From Wenzhouxiangella sp. (GTDB lineage: Bacteria > Pseudomonadota > Gammaproteobacteria > Xanthomonadales > Wenzhouxiangellaceae), in NCBI GenBank assembly GCA_007127425.1, contig SKZJ01000052.1:1-8563 (forward strand): a stretch of 8,563 nt of DNA, in the 5' to 3' direction. The translations under genes and the position numbers were made by a program. The notes below the pieces were generated by a model. That model was not told the DNA's origin. It ran no database searches and worked only from the letters and a program-made list of their open reading frames with translations. Below are positions 1 through 6,948 of this stretch, one piece after another; the first letter of the stretch is position 1; the number at the start of each line of letters is the position of its first letter.

Positions 1-692
1 AGGTGCTCGTACGCACCGGCGATATCGATATTGACCCGTACGTTTTCACCGCGCTGCTCGGGCGTAATCATCTGGACCGGTGTGGCGAAGTCGGTGACAT
101 CCAGCCGCTGGAACTGGTCACGCGGCAACTGGGTATTGAACAGGGTTACTCGCAACCCGCCGGCGCGCTCATTGACCGAGATGTTGACCCCGGGCTGGTC
201 GAGATCTATCAGCACCCGGCTCTCTCCGTCCGGGCCTCGACGGAAGTCGAATCCGGCCACTTCGAGAGTATCGCCGGAAGGCGCAGCCGCGGCTGCCCTC
301 GTGGCCGTGGCCGTCGTGCCGGACTGGAGCACCAGTGCCACACGATTGCCGACGACTTCCAATTCATAAGGTGTCGGGCGGGAAAGGTCAACCACGAGCC
401 GCGTTCGACCACCGGCGCTTAGAGCGGTGTAGCTGCGCGCAGGGCCGGCATCGACCGGCACCCTCGCGGAGCTGACCCGAGAGCTCGTATCGGGCAACTC
501 CAGAACAATGCGCGCGGGTTCGTCGGTCGTGAATACACTGGGGTCGCCCAGGTCACCTTCGACGTCCAGCAGGAACCGGATCTCACCGGGGCCACTCTCC
601 ACCTCGATCCCGGTCAGTTCCGCCGCATGCGTCGCCGAAGCCAGCCAAAACAAACCGACCAGAACCGCGACGATCTTGACAGTGCCGTCCAT
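1..692 (-). CDS. pilQ: PilQ, type IV pilus secretin, N-terminal part (cut by the left window edge)
   Basis: PilQ is the outer-membrane secretin through which the type IV pilus leaves the cell. I translated the open minus-strand frame by hand: 230 codons plus two bases, with no stop. From the chosen ATG there is a signal peptide (hydrophobic core at about residues 7-19, likely cleavage after THA at 21-23). A first AMIN-type beta domain (about 26-123) follows, then an Ala/Thr linker (124-142) and a second AMIN domain (from 143). The stretch RLDVTDFATPVQ in the second domain closely resembles Pseudomonas PilQ as I remember it. AMIN domains bind peptidoglycan. The N0/N1 and secretin domains lie outside the window. 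Start choice: ATG at 692 has GGGAG 7 nt upstream. In-frame ATGs at 731 (AGGA 9 nt upstream) and 740 would add 13 or 16 residues and more positive charge. It is last in the pil operon, after pilP. Confidence 0.93.
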   Translation of the reverse strand, partial: MDGTVKIVAVLVGLFWLASATHAAELTGIEVESGPGEIRFLLDVEGDLGDPSVFTTDEPARIVLELPDTSSRVSSARVPVDAGPARSYTALSAGGRTRLVVDLSRPTPYELEVVGNRVALVLQSGTTATATRAAAAAPSGDTLEVAGFDFRRGPDGESRVLIDLDQPGVNISVNERAGGLRVTLFNTQLPRDQFQRLDVTDFATPVQMITPEQRGENVRVNIDIAGAYEH

Positions 693-699
693 CGCCCAT

Positions 700-704
700 C
701 TCCC
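700..704 (-). promoter_or_regulatory. Ribosome binding site favouring the pilQ start at 692
   Basis: GGGAG on the minus strand lies 7 nt before the ATG at 692, a near-ideal spacing. The competing ATG at 731 has AGGA (744-741) 9 nt upstream. The ATG at 740 has only GGGAG at 760-756, which is 15 nt away. This decides the preferred start but does not exclude the longer forms. Confidence 0.45.
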
Positions 705-761
705 GTTCGTCACCCGTGAAGTGTTCAACATGATGTTCATTCCTAACAAGGGAAGCTCCCG

Positions 762-1289
762 TTATTGTTCAGCCAGGGCAACGCTCGCGCGCCGCTCCGT
801 CCAGCCACCTCGGCCGTCCTGCACCACCTCGCGCAGTTCCACCCGGTTGGGCCGCACTTCGAGAATCTCGCCGTAGTTCTGCCCCATGTGGTTGCCTTCG
901 GTCACACGATGCACGACATTCTCGTTATCGCGGATCAATGCATAGAGCTCGCCGTCGAGTTCCAACGTGCCCACCATGGCCAGCGTATCCAGGGGGAATC
1001 CTTCCAGATATTCCCTGCGACGCTCAGGATCCGGACGGAGGCTTGCGTCGACTGCAAGGTCATCCTCTTCCTGGCGAGGCGAGCGGGCCCGGAACGGGTC
1101 GCGCAGACCTTCGGCTTCATAGGCGACTACCTCGGCCGGCCGGATCGGTTCGATCGGCTCGATCGGCTCCGGCGGCTGCTGGCGTACTTCAGCCACCCAT
1201 TGTTCAAGATCACCGGTACCGCGGGCACATGCCGCCAGTAGCAGTGCAACCACCACCATCGCCAGGCTGGTACGGATTTGTGCGCTCAT
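762..1289 (-). CDS. pilP: PilP, type IV pilus assembly lipoprotein
   Basis: PilP is the periplasmic lipoprotein that links the inner-membrane PilN/PilO complex to the PilQ secretin. The 175-aa product has a lipoprotein signal peptide with lipobox LAAC (Cys21). A short Pro-rich linker carrying EPIEPIEPI follows (about 41-49), then the conserved RDPF motif (63-66). The rest is the compact beta domain of the family, with the recognisable pieces LAMVGTLELDG, HRVTEGNHMGQNYG and GGWTERRASV. Length and order are as expected for PilP. GGAGG lies 6 nt upstream of the ATG, and the ATG overlaps the pilO stop as ATGA, so translation is probably coupled. Identification rests on the motif pattern and on its place between pilO and pilQ. 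Confidence 0.96.
   Translation of the reverse strand: MSAQIRTSLAMVVVALLLAACARGTGDLEQWVAEVRQQPPEPIEPIEPIRPAEVVAYEAEGLRDPFRARSPRQEEDDLAVDASLRPDPERRREYLEGFPLDTLAMVGTLELDGELYALIRDNENVVHRVTEGNHMGQNYGEILEVRPNRVELREVVQDGRGGWTERRASVALAEQ
1143..1169 (-). repeat. Three tandem 9-bp units inside pilP encoding Glu-Pro-Ile repeats
   Basis: On the plus strand the units are gatcggttc, gatcggctc and gatcggctc, back to back. On the coding strand each unit reads as the triplet Glu-Pro-Ile, giving an EPI repeat in the Pro-rich linker after the lipobox. The unit is a multiple of three, so copy-number change would lengthen or shorten the linker without a frameshift. Confidence 0.8.
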
Positions 1290-1912
1290 TGACGGCCTCC
1301 ACCGGCACTGCCTGTGCCAATCTCGGTTTCATCCAGGTAGCGATAGGTCGTGATCACGCCCTCCAGGCGCAGACGACTGTCCGAGCCTTCCACCGGTTGC
1401 AGCGAGATATCACGCATGGTCAGGATCACCACGCGAGACAACGAGGCCACCGTGCTGACGAAATTACCGAACTCGTGGTAGGTGCCGACCATACGAACGT
1501 TGATCGGCTGCTCGGCGTAGAAATCGCGGATGACTTCGGAGCGCGGCTCGAACAGTTCGTTGTCGATACCCGTACCCAACGCCGTCTGGGAGATGTCGAT
1601 CAGCAGATCGGGCATTTCGGTGCGAGAAGGCAATTGCCGGAGCATCACCTCGAGCATCTCTTCCATTTCCTCGAGTTGCTGCTCGTAGGCGGCCAGGTTT
1701 GCCGCCTTTTCATGCTTCTCGCGGAATTCCTGCTTGAGCTCGGTCTCGACACGCTCGCGCTGTTCCAGCGTCTCGCGCTTGTCCTTGATCATGTAGAAGT
1801 AACCACCGATCACGATCAACACGACGACAATACTCAGCAAAAGCGTCTTGACGCCGGTCGAGGCCGAGCCGATGTTGTTGAAATCCAGATCTCTGAGTTC
1901 TGATAGATCCAT
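1286..1912 (-). CDS. pilO: PilO, type IV pilus inner-membrane alignment protein
   Basis: PilO pairs with PilN in the inner membrane to form the alignment subcomplex that connects cytoplasmic PilM to PilP and PilQ. The 208-aa product has a short cytoplasmic N-terminus and one transmembrane helix (about 23-42). A charged heptad-like coiled coil rich in Glu, Lys and Gln follows (about 43-95), then the ferredoxin-like periplasmic domain. Family landmarks are LPSRTEMPDLLIDIS, the FxPRSE-type motif (FEPRSE) and VGTYHEFGNFVS. The C-terminus ends in a Gly-rich tail. It starts 4 nt after the pilN stop, with a strong GAGGAG site inside the pilN 3' end, and its stop overlaps the pilP start by 4 nt. Length is normal for the family. 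Confidence 0.97.
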   Translation of the reverse strand: MDLSELRDLDFNNIGSASTGVKTLLLSIVVVLIVIGGYFYMIKDKRETLEQRERVETELKQEFREKHEKAANLAAYEQQLEEMEEMLEVMLRQLPSRTEMPDLLIDISQTALGTGIDNELFEPRSEVIRDFYAEQPINVRMVGTYHEFGNFVSTVASLSRVVILTMRDISLQPVEGSDSRLRLEGVITTYRYLDETEIGTGSAGGGRQ

Positions 1913-1916
1913 CGTG

Positions 1917-2486
1917 TCAGCTCTCCTCGTTGGCTGCAGCCGGTGACGCTACGCGCACGCGAAGTTCGAAGCGGAACGGCTGATCGGGTAGTTCTCTCTG
2001 GCCCAGCACCTCGACGATGCGCAGGCTCGGATCGTGCAGCCAATCGGCACCCTGGATATTTCGCATGTACTCGGACACCCGTGTTTCCGACTGGGTCGTC
2101 CCCAGGAGGGTCAACTCTTCCCCGGACTGACGAACCGAGGTAAGGCGGACCCCTTCGGGAACAGTCTGAGCCAGGTAATTGAACAGGTGCACCATCATGG
2201 ACCGGTTTTCCTGCAAGCGCTCGATGACGTTCTTGCGCGCAATCATGTGCGCCCGGGTCTCTTCAAGTTCTTCGATGCGCTGGATATCGCGGTCGAGTTG
2301 CCGGATCTCCGACTGGAGATAGTTGTTGCGATCATCCTGACCGTCAATCTGGCGATTGACCAGGTGATTCCCGACCAGGACCAGCACGACAGCCAGGGCG
2401 ACGGTCGCACCGAGTGCCACCATGAAGTTGCGCTGCCGTTCCTGGCGCAGGGTCTCCCGCCACGGCAATAGGTTGATTCTTGCCAT
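1917..2486 (-). CDS. pilN: PilN, type IV pilus inner-membrane protein that binds PilM
   Basis: PilN is the inner-membrane partner of PilO, and its cytoplasmic N-terminal tail docks into PilM. The 189-aa product begins with the diagnostic INLLPWRE motif (residues 4-11), the PilM-binding peptide. One transmembrane helix follows (about 21-39), then a periplasmic coiled coil with QLDRDIQRIEELEETRAH (about 62-80). The globular domain contains VPEGVRLTSVRQSGEELTL and ends in beta strands (FRFELRVRV). Its ATG shares one base with the pilM stop (TGATG), which favours translational coupling. A G-rich run lies about 8 nt upstream. Length and domain order are standard for PilN. Confidence 0.97.
   Translation of the reverse strand: MARINLLPWRETLRQERQRNFMVALGATVALAVVLVLVGNHLVNRQIDGQDDRNNYLQSEIRQLDRDIQRIEELEETRAHMIARKNVIERLQENRSMMVHLFNYLAQTVPEGVRLTSVRQSGEELTLLGTTQSETRVSEYMRNIQGADWLHDPSLRIVEVLGQRELPDQPFRFELRVRVASPAAANEES
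1921..1928 (-). promoter_or_regulatory. Strong ribosome binding site for pilO inside the end of pilN
   Basis: GAGGAGAG on the minus strand ends 8 nt before the pilO ATG and lies within the last codons of pilN (Glu-Glu-Ser). It is one of the clearest Shine-Dalgarno sequences in the window and supports the pilO start at 1912. Confidence 0.65.
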
Positions 2487-3559
2487 CAGTCAAACCCCCG
2501 CAAGGCGAGCCCGCAGGCTGTGGTAAAGGCCGACCTGACCCGTTCCAGCTCCGATGCATTGACTGACGGTGCCAGTCGCATTCCTTGCAGCGGATCGGCC
2601 AGTTCGCAGGAGATACCGACTTCATCGCCCAGCGCCTCGGCCAGACCGGGCGTCGCTGCGGCACCGCCGGTGAGGAACAGCGTATTGATGCCGGAATAGT
2701 CACTGGAAGAGGAGTAGAACTGAAGCGCCCTGCTGATCTGCTGAATCACGCTCTGGCGGAAGGGCTCCAGCAGTTCATCCTCGAAACCGGCAGGAGGATC
2801 CTCGCCACGCTGCAGGAAGCTCGCCTGCTCCTGGTCCATGCCATAGCGCCGCATGCACTCTTCGATCAGCTGTTGACCGCCAAATGAGTGCTCGCGACTG
2901 TATATGCTGCGATTGCCCCGTAGTGCGATCAGGGTCGACGCGGTCGAGCCCATGTTCAGGACACCGACGGTCTCGGTCTCGTCGATCCCGGCGCGCTTGC
3001 GCACCAGGTCGAAGGCATTGGCGATCGCGAACGACTCCACGTCGACCACGCGGATATCGAGGCCGGCGAGCTCTGCCACCTCCCGGCGCATGTCGACATG
3101 CTCCGTCTTCGACGCCGCCAACAGGATTTCAACCAGTTCGGCATTGCGCGGAGACGGACCGAGCACTTCGAAATCGAGGCTGACCTCTTCGCGCGGATAC
3201 GGGATGTACTGGTTGGCTTCGACCTCGATCTGCGCCTCGATGTCATCTTCGGAAAGATCGGACGAAAGATTGATGATCTTGGTGATGACCGCGGCCCCTG
3301 AAACCGACATGGCGCACTGCCTGGCCTTGGCTCCGGAACGCTTGACCGCGCGTTTGACTGCCTCGGCCACGGCGTCCGGCTCGCTGATCGTGCCTTCACT
3401 GACAGCGCCCTCGGGCACTGCCTCGATTGCAAAGGCTTCAACGCGATAATCCGTTCCGCTCTGCCCGAGCTGTAAAACCTTGATGCTGTTTGAGCCGATA
3501 TCGACGCCCACCAGCGGTGGCGCTGCCGTGCCCATCAGCCTGCTGATTAGTCCACTCAT
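2486..3559 (-). CDS. pilM: PilM, actin-like ATPase of the type IV pilus
   Basis: PilM is the cytoplasmic actin/FtsA-like protein that binds the PilN N-terminus and couples the alignment complex to the cytoplasmic pilus machinery. The 357-aa product shows the actin-fold landmarks in order: phosphate-1 loop VGVDIGSNSIK (17-27), family motif EAQIEVEANQYIPYP (108-122), phosphate-2 region VGVLNMGSTAS (198-208), and adenosine loop LTGGAAATPGL (296-306). There is no signal peptide or membrane segment. The usual acidic residue of the phosphate-2 loop is Asn here (N202). It is the first gene of the operon and is read divergently from mrcA. The Shine-Dalgarno is weak: AGAGGG lies about 13 nt upstream of the ATG. 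Confidence 0.97.
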   Translation of the reverse strand: MSGLISRLMGTAAPPLVGVDIGSNSIKVLQLGQSGTDYRVEAFAIEAVPEGAVSEGTISEPDAVAEAVKRAVKRSGAKARQCAMSVSGAAVITKIINLSSDLSEDDIEAQIEVEANQYIPYPREEVSLDFEVLGPSPRNAELVEILLAASKTEHVDMRREVAELAGLDIRVVDVESFAIANAFDLVRKRAGIDETETVGVLNMGSTASTLIALRGNRSIYSREHSFGGQQLIEECMRRYGMDQEQASFLQRGEDPPAGFEDELLEPFRQSVIQQISRALQFYSSSSDYSGINTLFLTGGAAATPGLAEALGDEVGISCELADPLQGMRLAPSVNASELERVRSAFTTACGLALRGFD

Positions 3560-3796
3560 TATTGTGTCTATCGCCCTCTGTCGGCCTGGCCCAGGCCGGA
3601 AGCCTGAATGCCCTCAAGTTCGGTTCTATGCCTGACATTCCCCCCTGGAAATCGCACGTCAGGCCCAGTTTGTGTCTGTGCTACCCTCCGGATCAAAACC
3701 GCGACGGCGCGCGGCGATTTCGGGGCACTTTTTCGTCCGGTTTGCGTCCAAGCAACGCATGTCCCGATTTGTCAGGAACTACATTTACCACAACTA
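3560..3796. promoter_or_regulatory. Divergent intergenic region between pilM and mrcA
   Basis: This stretch of about 237 bases must carry the promoters for both divergent units, but I cannot point to a convincing sigma-70 or sigma-54 box on either strand. It contains a small perfect hairpin next to pilM (3582-3598) and a 5-bp inverted repeat (TGCGT at 3743-3747, ACGCA at 3755-3759). It becomes AT-richer toward mrcA. A TTGTCA (3769-3774) resembles a -35 box on the plus strand, but no good -10 follows at the right distance. The mrcA frame is open upstream to 3608, but that part reads as non-conserved, Cys-rich sequence and is unlikely to be translated. Confidence 0.5.
3582..3598. repeat. Short inverted repeat upstream of pilM
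   Basis: CGGCCT, a 5-base spacer and AGGCCG form a perfect 6-bp stem about 23-40 nt upstream of the pilM start. No T-tract follows on either strand, and transcription diverges here, so it is not an obvious terminator. It could be a leader-RNA hairpin of the pil message, a protein site, or chance in GC-rich DNA. Confidence 0.5.
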
Positions 3797-6295
3797 ATGG
3801 TTCGAATAAAGCCTTTAATAGTATTTTCTATCCGCCTGTTTTTCCTGATGTTAGCATTAGGCGCCGTCGGAGTGTTGGTGATTTGGCTGACAATTGCGCC
3901 ATCACTGCCGTCCGTCGAGTCGCTCAAGGACATCAGATTGCAGGTGCCGTTGCGCGTCTACTCGGCCGATGATCAGCTCATGGCCGAGATCGGCGAGCAG
4001 CGGCGCATGCCGGCCACGCTCGAAGAAATGCCGGATCAGCTCAAGGTCGCCTTCCTTGCCGCCGAAGACGACCGATTCTACTCGCATCCCGGCATTGACT
4101 GGCGGGGAACCACGCGTGGCGTCTGGCTTTATGCGCGTTCCATGGGACGCGGCCGAGTGCCGGGCGGAAGCACGATTACCCAGCAGGTGGCGCGCCGCTT
4201 CTTTCTGTCGACCGACTACTCGATCACGCGCAAGCTGCGCGAGATCCTCCTGGCCATCAAGATCGAGCGCGAATTGAGCAAGGATGAAATATTCGAGCTC
4301 TACCTGAACAAGGAATTTCTCGGCCACCGAGCTTACGGCGTCGGTGCGGCCGCCCAGGTCTACTACGGCAAGACCATCGACGAACTGACCCTGGCGGAGT
4401 CGGCGATGATCGCTGCCCTGCCGAAGGCGCCGTCGCGCGACAACCCGATATCCGGCCCGCGCCAGGCCATGATCCGGCGCAACTGGATTCTCGACCGCAT
4501 GCTGCGACTTGGGTACATCGACGAGACGGCTCACGCCGAGGCCCGGGCCGAGCCCAACAACGCGCGCTACCATGGCCCCGTGGTCGCCCTGAACGCACCC
4601 TGGGTCACCGAGATGGTCCGCCGTGACGTCGTCGGCCGGCTGGGTGCCGACGAGGCCTACTCGGGTGGGTACAGTGCTTATACGACCGTGCAGTCACGCC
4701 TTCAACGGGCCGCCGACCAGGCTGTGCGCGACGGGCTGCAGGCGTATGACCGGCGTCATGGCTGGCGCGGGCCGGAACGTCACCTGGACGAGAGCACGAT
4801 GTCCGACCCGGACGCCGTCACCGACGAGCTGGAGCGAACGCGCGCGGTGGCCGACCTGCTACCGGCCGTTGTGATCGCAGCCGACGAAGAGCAAGCCGAA
4901 TTGCTCTTGCGGGGCGGTGAGTCCGTTCGCCTGGAACTCGATGATGTGACCTGGGCGCGGCCGTTTATCTCTGCCGACGCCATCGGTGCCCGGCCTTCCG
5001 CGGTCAGCGACGTATTATCTGCCGGGGATCTGGTCAGGCTGCGACACGACGGAGAGGGCTGGCGCCTCGCACAGATTCCGCAGGCCGAAGCTGCACTGGT
5101 TTCCATGGATGCCGAAACCGGCGCCATCGTCGCCCTGGTCGGCGGGCTGGACTTCGGCCGAAACCAGTTCAACCGTGTCGTGCAAAGCCGTCGCCAACCG
5201 GGGTCGGCTTTCAAGCCCTTCATTTACGCCGCCGCACTCGATCATGGGTTCACCGCGGCTTCGGTCGTTAACGACGCCCCGGTCGTGGTCGACGATCCCT
5301 CCATGGAACGGGCCTGGAAACCGACCAACTTCAGCCGTCGATTCCACGGTCCGACACGCCTGCGCGAGGCGATGATTCACTCGCGGAACCTCGTCAGCGT
5401 TCGCCTCCTGATGGACATGGGAGTGGACTATGCGCGTGATTACATCAGCGATTTCGGATTCGAGCGTGCGCAGTTGCCCAACGGTCCATCCATGGCCCTG
5501 GGATCGGCGTCGCTGACGCCGCTGAGCATGACCGCCGCGTACGCCGTATTCGCCAATGGCGGCTATGCCGTCCCCCCGCAATACCTGCACAGCGTGCTGG
5601 ATGGTAACGGCCAGATCGTCCTGGAGCCGGAATGGCGCACACTCTGCCGCGAATGCCCGGACATCCCGCCGGCACCCGAGCCGCTCGAAATCGACGATTC
5701 CGATGACACCAACGGCTCGGCACCGGCTTTGCGCCGTCTCGCCCTCAATGGCGACCGTGCCGACACGACCGACCCGAACGACAATCCCGCGCTGCCCGGC
5801 CCGCCCCGCCCGACCCATGCCGACCGGGTGCTCCAGCCCCAGACCGCCTGGCTGATCGATTCAATGCTGTCCGACGTGGTGACGTCGGGCACCGGCCGAC
5901 GGGCACTGGCGCTGGAACGCACCGACCTGGCCGGCAAGACCGGCACGACGAACGACCTGCGCGATACCTGGTTCGCCGGCTACGGCGGCGGCCTGGTGAC
6001 CACGGTCTGGCTGGGCATGGACGATAACCAGACCCTGGGTCGCCAGGAACAGGGGGGCCGCACTGCGCTGCCGCTGTGGGTCGACTTCATGGCCGTCGCG
6101 CTTCAGGATCGGCCCGAGTACCGTCAGCCCATGCCCGTGGGCCTGGCGCAGGCCCTGATCAACCCGGAAACCGGTCAGCGAGCGCGGCCAGGTACCACTG
6201 GCGCCATCGAGGAGTGGTTCCATGCCGACAACCTGCCGCCGCTCGAAGAATCCGCCGATTCACGCAATGATGCCGACCCCTACGACATCTTCTAA
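3797..6295 (+). CDS. mrcA: Penicillin-binding protein 1A, bifunctional transglycosylase/transpeptidase
   Basis: This class A PBP polymerises lipid II into glycan strands and cross-links the peptides, anchored in the inner membrane facing the periplasm. The 832-aa product has a cytoplasmic basic N-terminus and a transmembrane helix (about 14-33). The GT51 domain carries EDDRFYSHPG (catalytic Glu90), GGSTITQQ (123-130) and the ERELSKDEIFELYLN region (157-171). An OB-like insert lies at roughly 320-440. The transpeptidase domain has SAFK (nucleophile Ser470, Lys473), SRN (529-531) and KTG (714-716), so all catalytic motifs are intact. A Pro/Asp-rich segment of about 57 residues starting with CRECP (617-621) sits before the KTG part. 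Start: ATG 3797 places the membrane helix as in relatives, and the longer open frame upstream does not look like protein. No close Shine-Dalgarno is seen. It is divergent from pilM, the usual gammaproteobacterial context. Confidence 0.97.
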   Translation: MVRIKPLIVFSIRLFFLMLALGAVGVLVIWLTIAPSLPSVESLKDIRLQVPLRVYSADDQLMAEIGEQRRMPATLEEMPDQLKVAFLAAEDDRFYSHPGIDWRGTTRGVWLYARSMGRGRVPGGSTITQQVARRFFLSTDYSITRKLREILLAIKIERELSKDEIFELYLNKEFLGHRAYGVGAAAQVYYGKTIDELTLAESAMIAALPKAPSRDNPISGPRQAMIRRNWILDRMLRLGYIDETAHAEARAEPNNARYHGPVVALNAPWVTEMVRRDVVGRLGADEAYSGGYSAYTTVQSRLQRAADQAVRDGLQAYDRRHGWRGPERHLDESTMSDPDAVTDELERTRAVADLLPAVVIAADEEQAELLLRGGESVRLELDDVTWARPFISADAIGARPSAVSDVLSAGDLVRLRHDGEGWRLAQIPQAEAALVSMDAETGAIVALVGGLDFGRNQFNRVVQSRRQPGSAFKPFIYAAALDHGFTAASVVNDAPVVVDDPSMERAWKPTNFSRRFHGPTRLREAMIHSRNLVSVRLLMDMGVDYARDYISDFGFERAQLPNGPSMALGSASLTPLSMTAAYAVFANGGYAVPPQYLHSVLDGNGQIVLEPEWRTLCRECPDIPPAPEPLEIDDSDDTNGSAPALRRLALNGDRADTTDPNDNPALPGPPRPTHADRVLQPQTAWLIDSMLSDVVTSGTGRRALALERTDLAGKTGTTNDLRDTWFAGYGGGLVTTVWLGMDDNQTLGRQEQGGRTALPLWVDFMAVALQDRPEYRQPMPVGLAQALINPETGQRARPGTTGAIEEWFHADNLPPLEESADSRNDADPYDIF

Positions 6296-6297
6296 CC

Positions 6298-6903
6298 ATG
6301 AGCAGGCGCAACAATCGCATCCGCCAGGAAGTCGCGGCCGAGGCTGCACGGATCATGGCCACCGAAGGTCAGCGCAGCTATCTCGCGGCCAAGCAGAAAG
6401 CGGCGGGGCATCTGGGCCTTTCCTCACGCATGAGCCTGCCCTCAAATGCCGAAGTGGAGCAGGCCCTGCGCGAATGGCAGGCACTCTATGGCGGTGAGGC
6501 GCATGCCACCGTGCTCGAGGAGTTGCGACGCGGCGCACTTTCGGCCATGCACTTTCTCGCCCCCTTCCGGCCACGCCTGGTCGGCCCGGTGCTCGAAGGC
6601 ACCGCCGACGAGTTCTCGCGCATCAGCCTGCACGTATTCGCCGACGATCCCGACGCCGTCGTTCATTTCCTCCTCGATCATGGCCTTCCATTCGACCAGG
6701 AGTCACGCCGCATCCGCTGGCATGACGGCAGCTCCAGGGACCTGGAAATCGTGGTGATCGAGGCCGGGGGCCAGACCGTCGAACTGATTCTGATGATCGG
6801 GCGCGAAGCGCTGCAGGCACCGCCCAGCCCGGTCGACGGCCGCGCCCAGAAGCGCATGGGACCCAGTGAACTGGAAAAGCTGCTGGCCACCCCGGCATCG
6901 TGA
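6298..6903 (+). CDS. Conserved hypothetical protein, nucleotidyltransferase-like fold suspected
   Basis: I do not recognise a named gene. The 201-aa soluble product has no signal peptide or membrane segment. The N-terminal half is helical and charged (about 1-90, including YLAAKQKAAGHLGL and REWQALYGG). A central segment GPVLEGTADEFSRISLHVF (96-114) and the following ADDPDAVVHFLLDHGLPF resemble the G-T/S loop and first strands of nucleotidyltransferases. A two-strand region and a short Pro-containing tail (PPSPVDGRAQKRM) follow. From memory, similar proteins occur in other beta- and gammaproteobacteria, sometimes labelled nucleotidyltransferase. The metal-binding acidic pair expected after the G-T loop is not present (Ser110 and His112 instead), so catalysis is doubtful. 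It begins 2 nt after the mrcA stop with no Shine-Dalgarno of its own, suggesting co-transcription and coupled translation with mrcA. Confidence 0.82.
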   Translation: MSRRNNRIRQEVAAEAARIMATEGQRSYLAAKQKAAGHLGLSSRMSLPSNAEVEQALREWQALYGGEAHATVLEELRRGALSAMHFLAPFRPRLVGPVLEGTADEFSRISLHVFADDPDAVVHFLLDHGLPFDQESRRIRWHDGSSRDLEIVVIEAGGQTVELILMIGREALQAPPSPVDGRAQKRMGPSELEKLLATPAS

Positions 6904-6948
6904 TATTCAGCCGCCGTTTACTCGTCACCTGATAGCGTGGTCTACGTC

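Noticed and set aside
3..422. Plus-strand open frame at the left edge
   Set aside because: The minus strand here encodes PilQ with two AMIN domains and a characteristic motif. The plus frame has no such support.
938..1903. A 321-codon plus-strand open frame opposite pilP and pilO
   Set aside because: It runs antisense to two firmly identified genes, its translation is His/Arg/Asp-rich without domains, and long antisense frames are expected in GC-rich DNA.
3608..3796. 63-residue N-terminal extension of the PBP1A frame
   Set aside because: The extension is Cys/Pro/Arg-rich and not membrane- or signal-like. It would place the transmembrane helix far from the N-terminus, unlike other PBP1A proteins.
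5015..5818. A 267-codon minus-strand open frame inside mrcA
   Set aside because: It overlaps the transpeptidase motifs of PBP1A in antisense and shows no recognisable domain.
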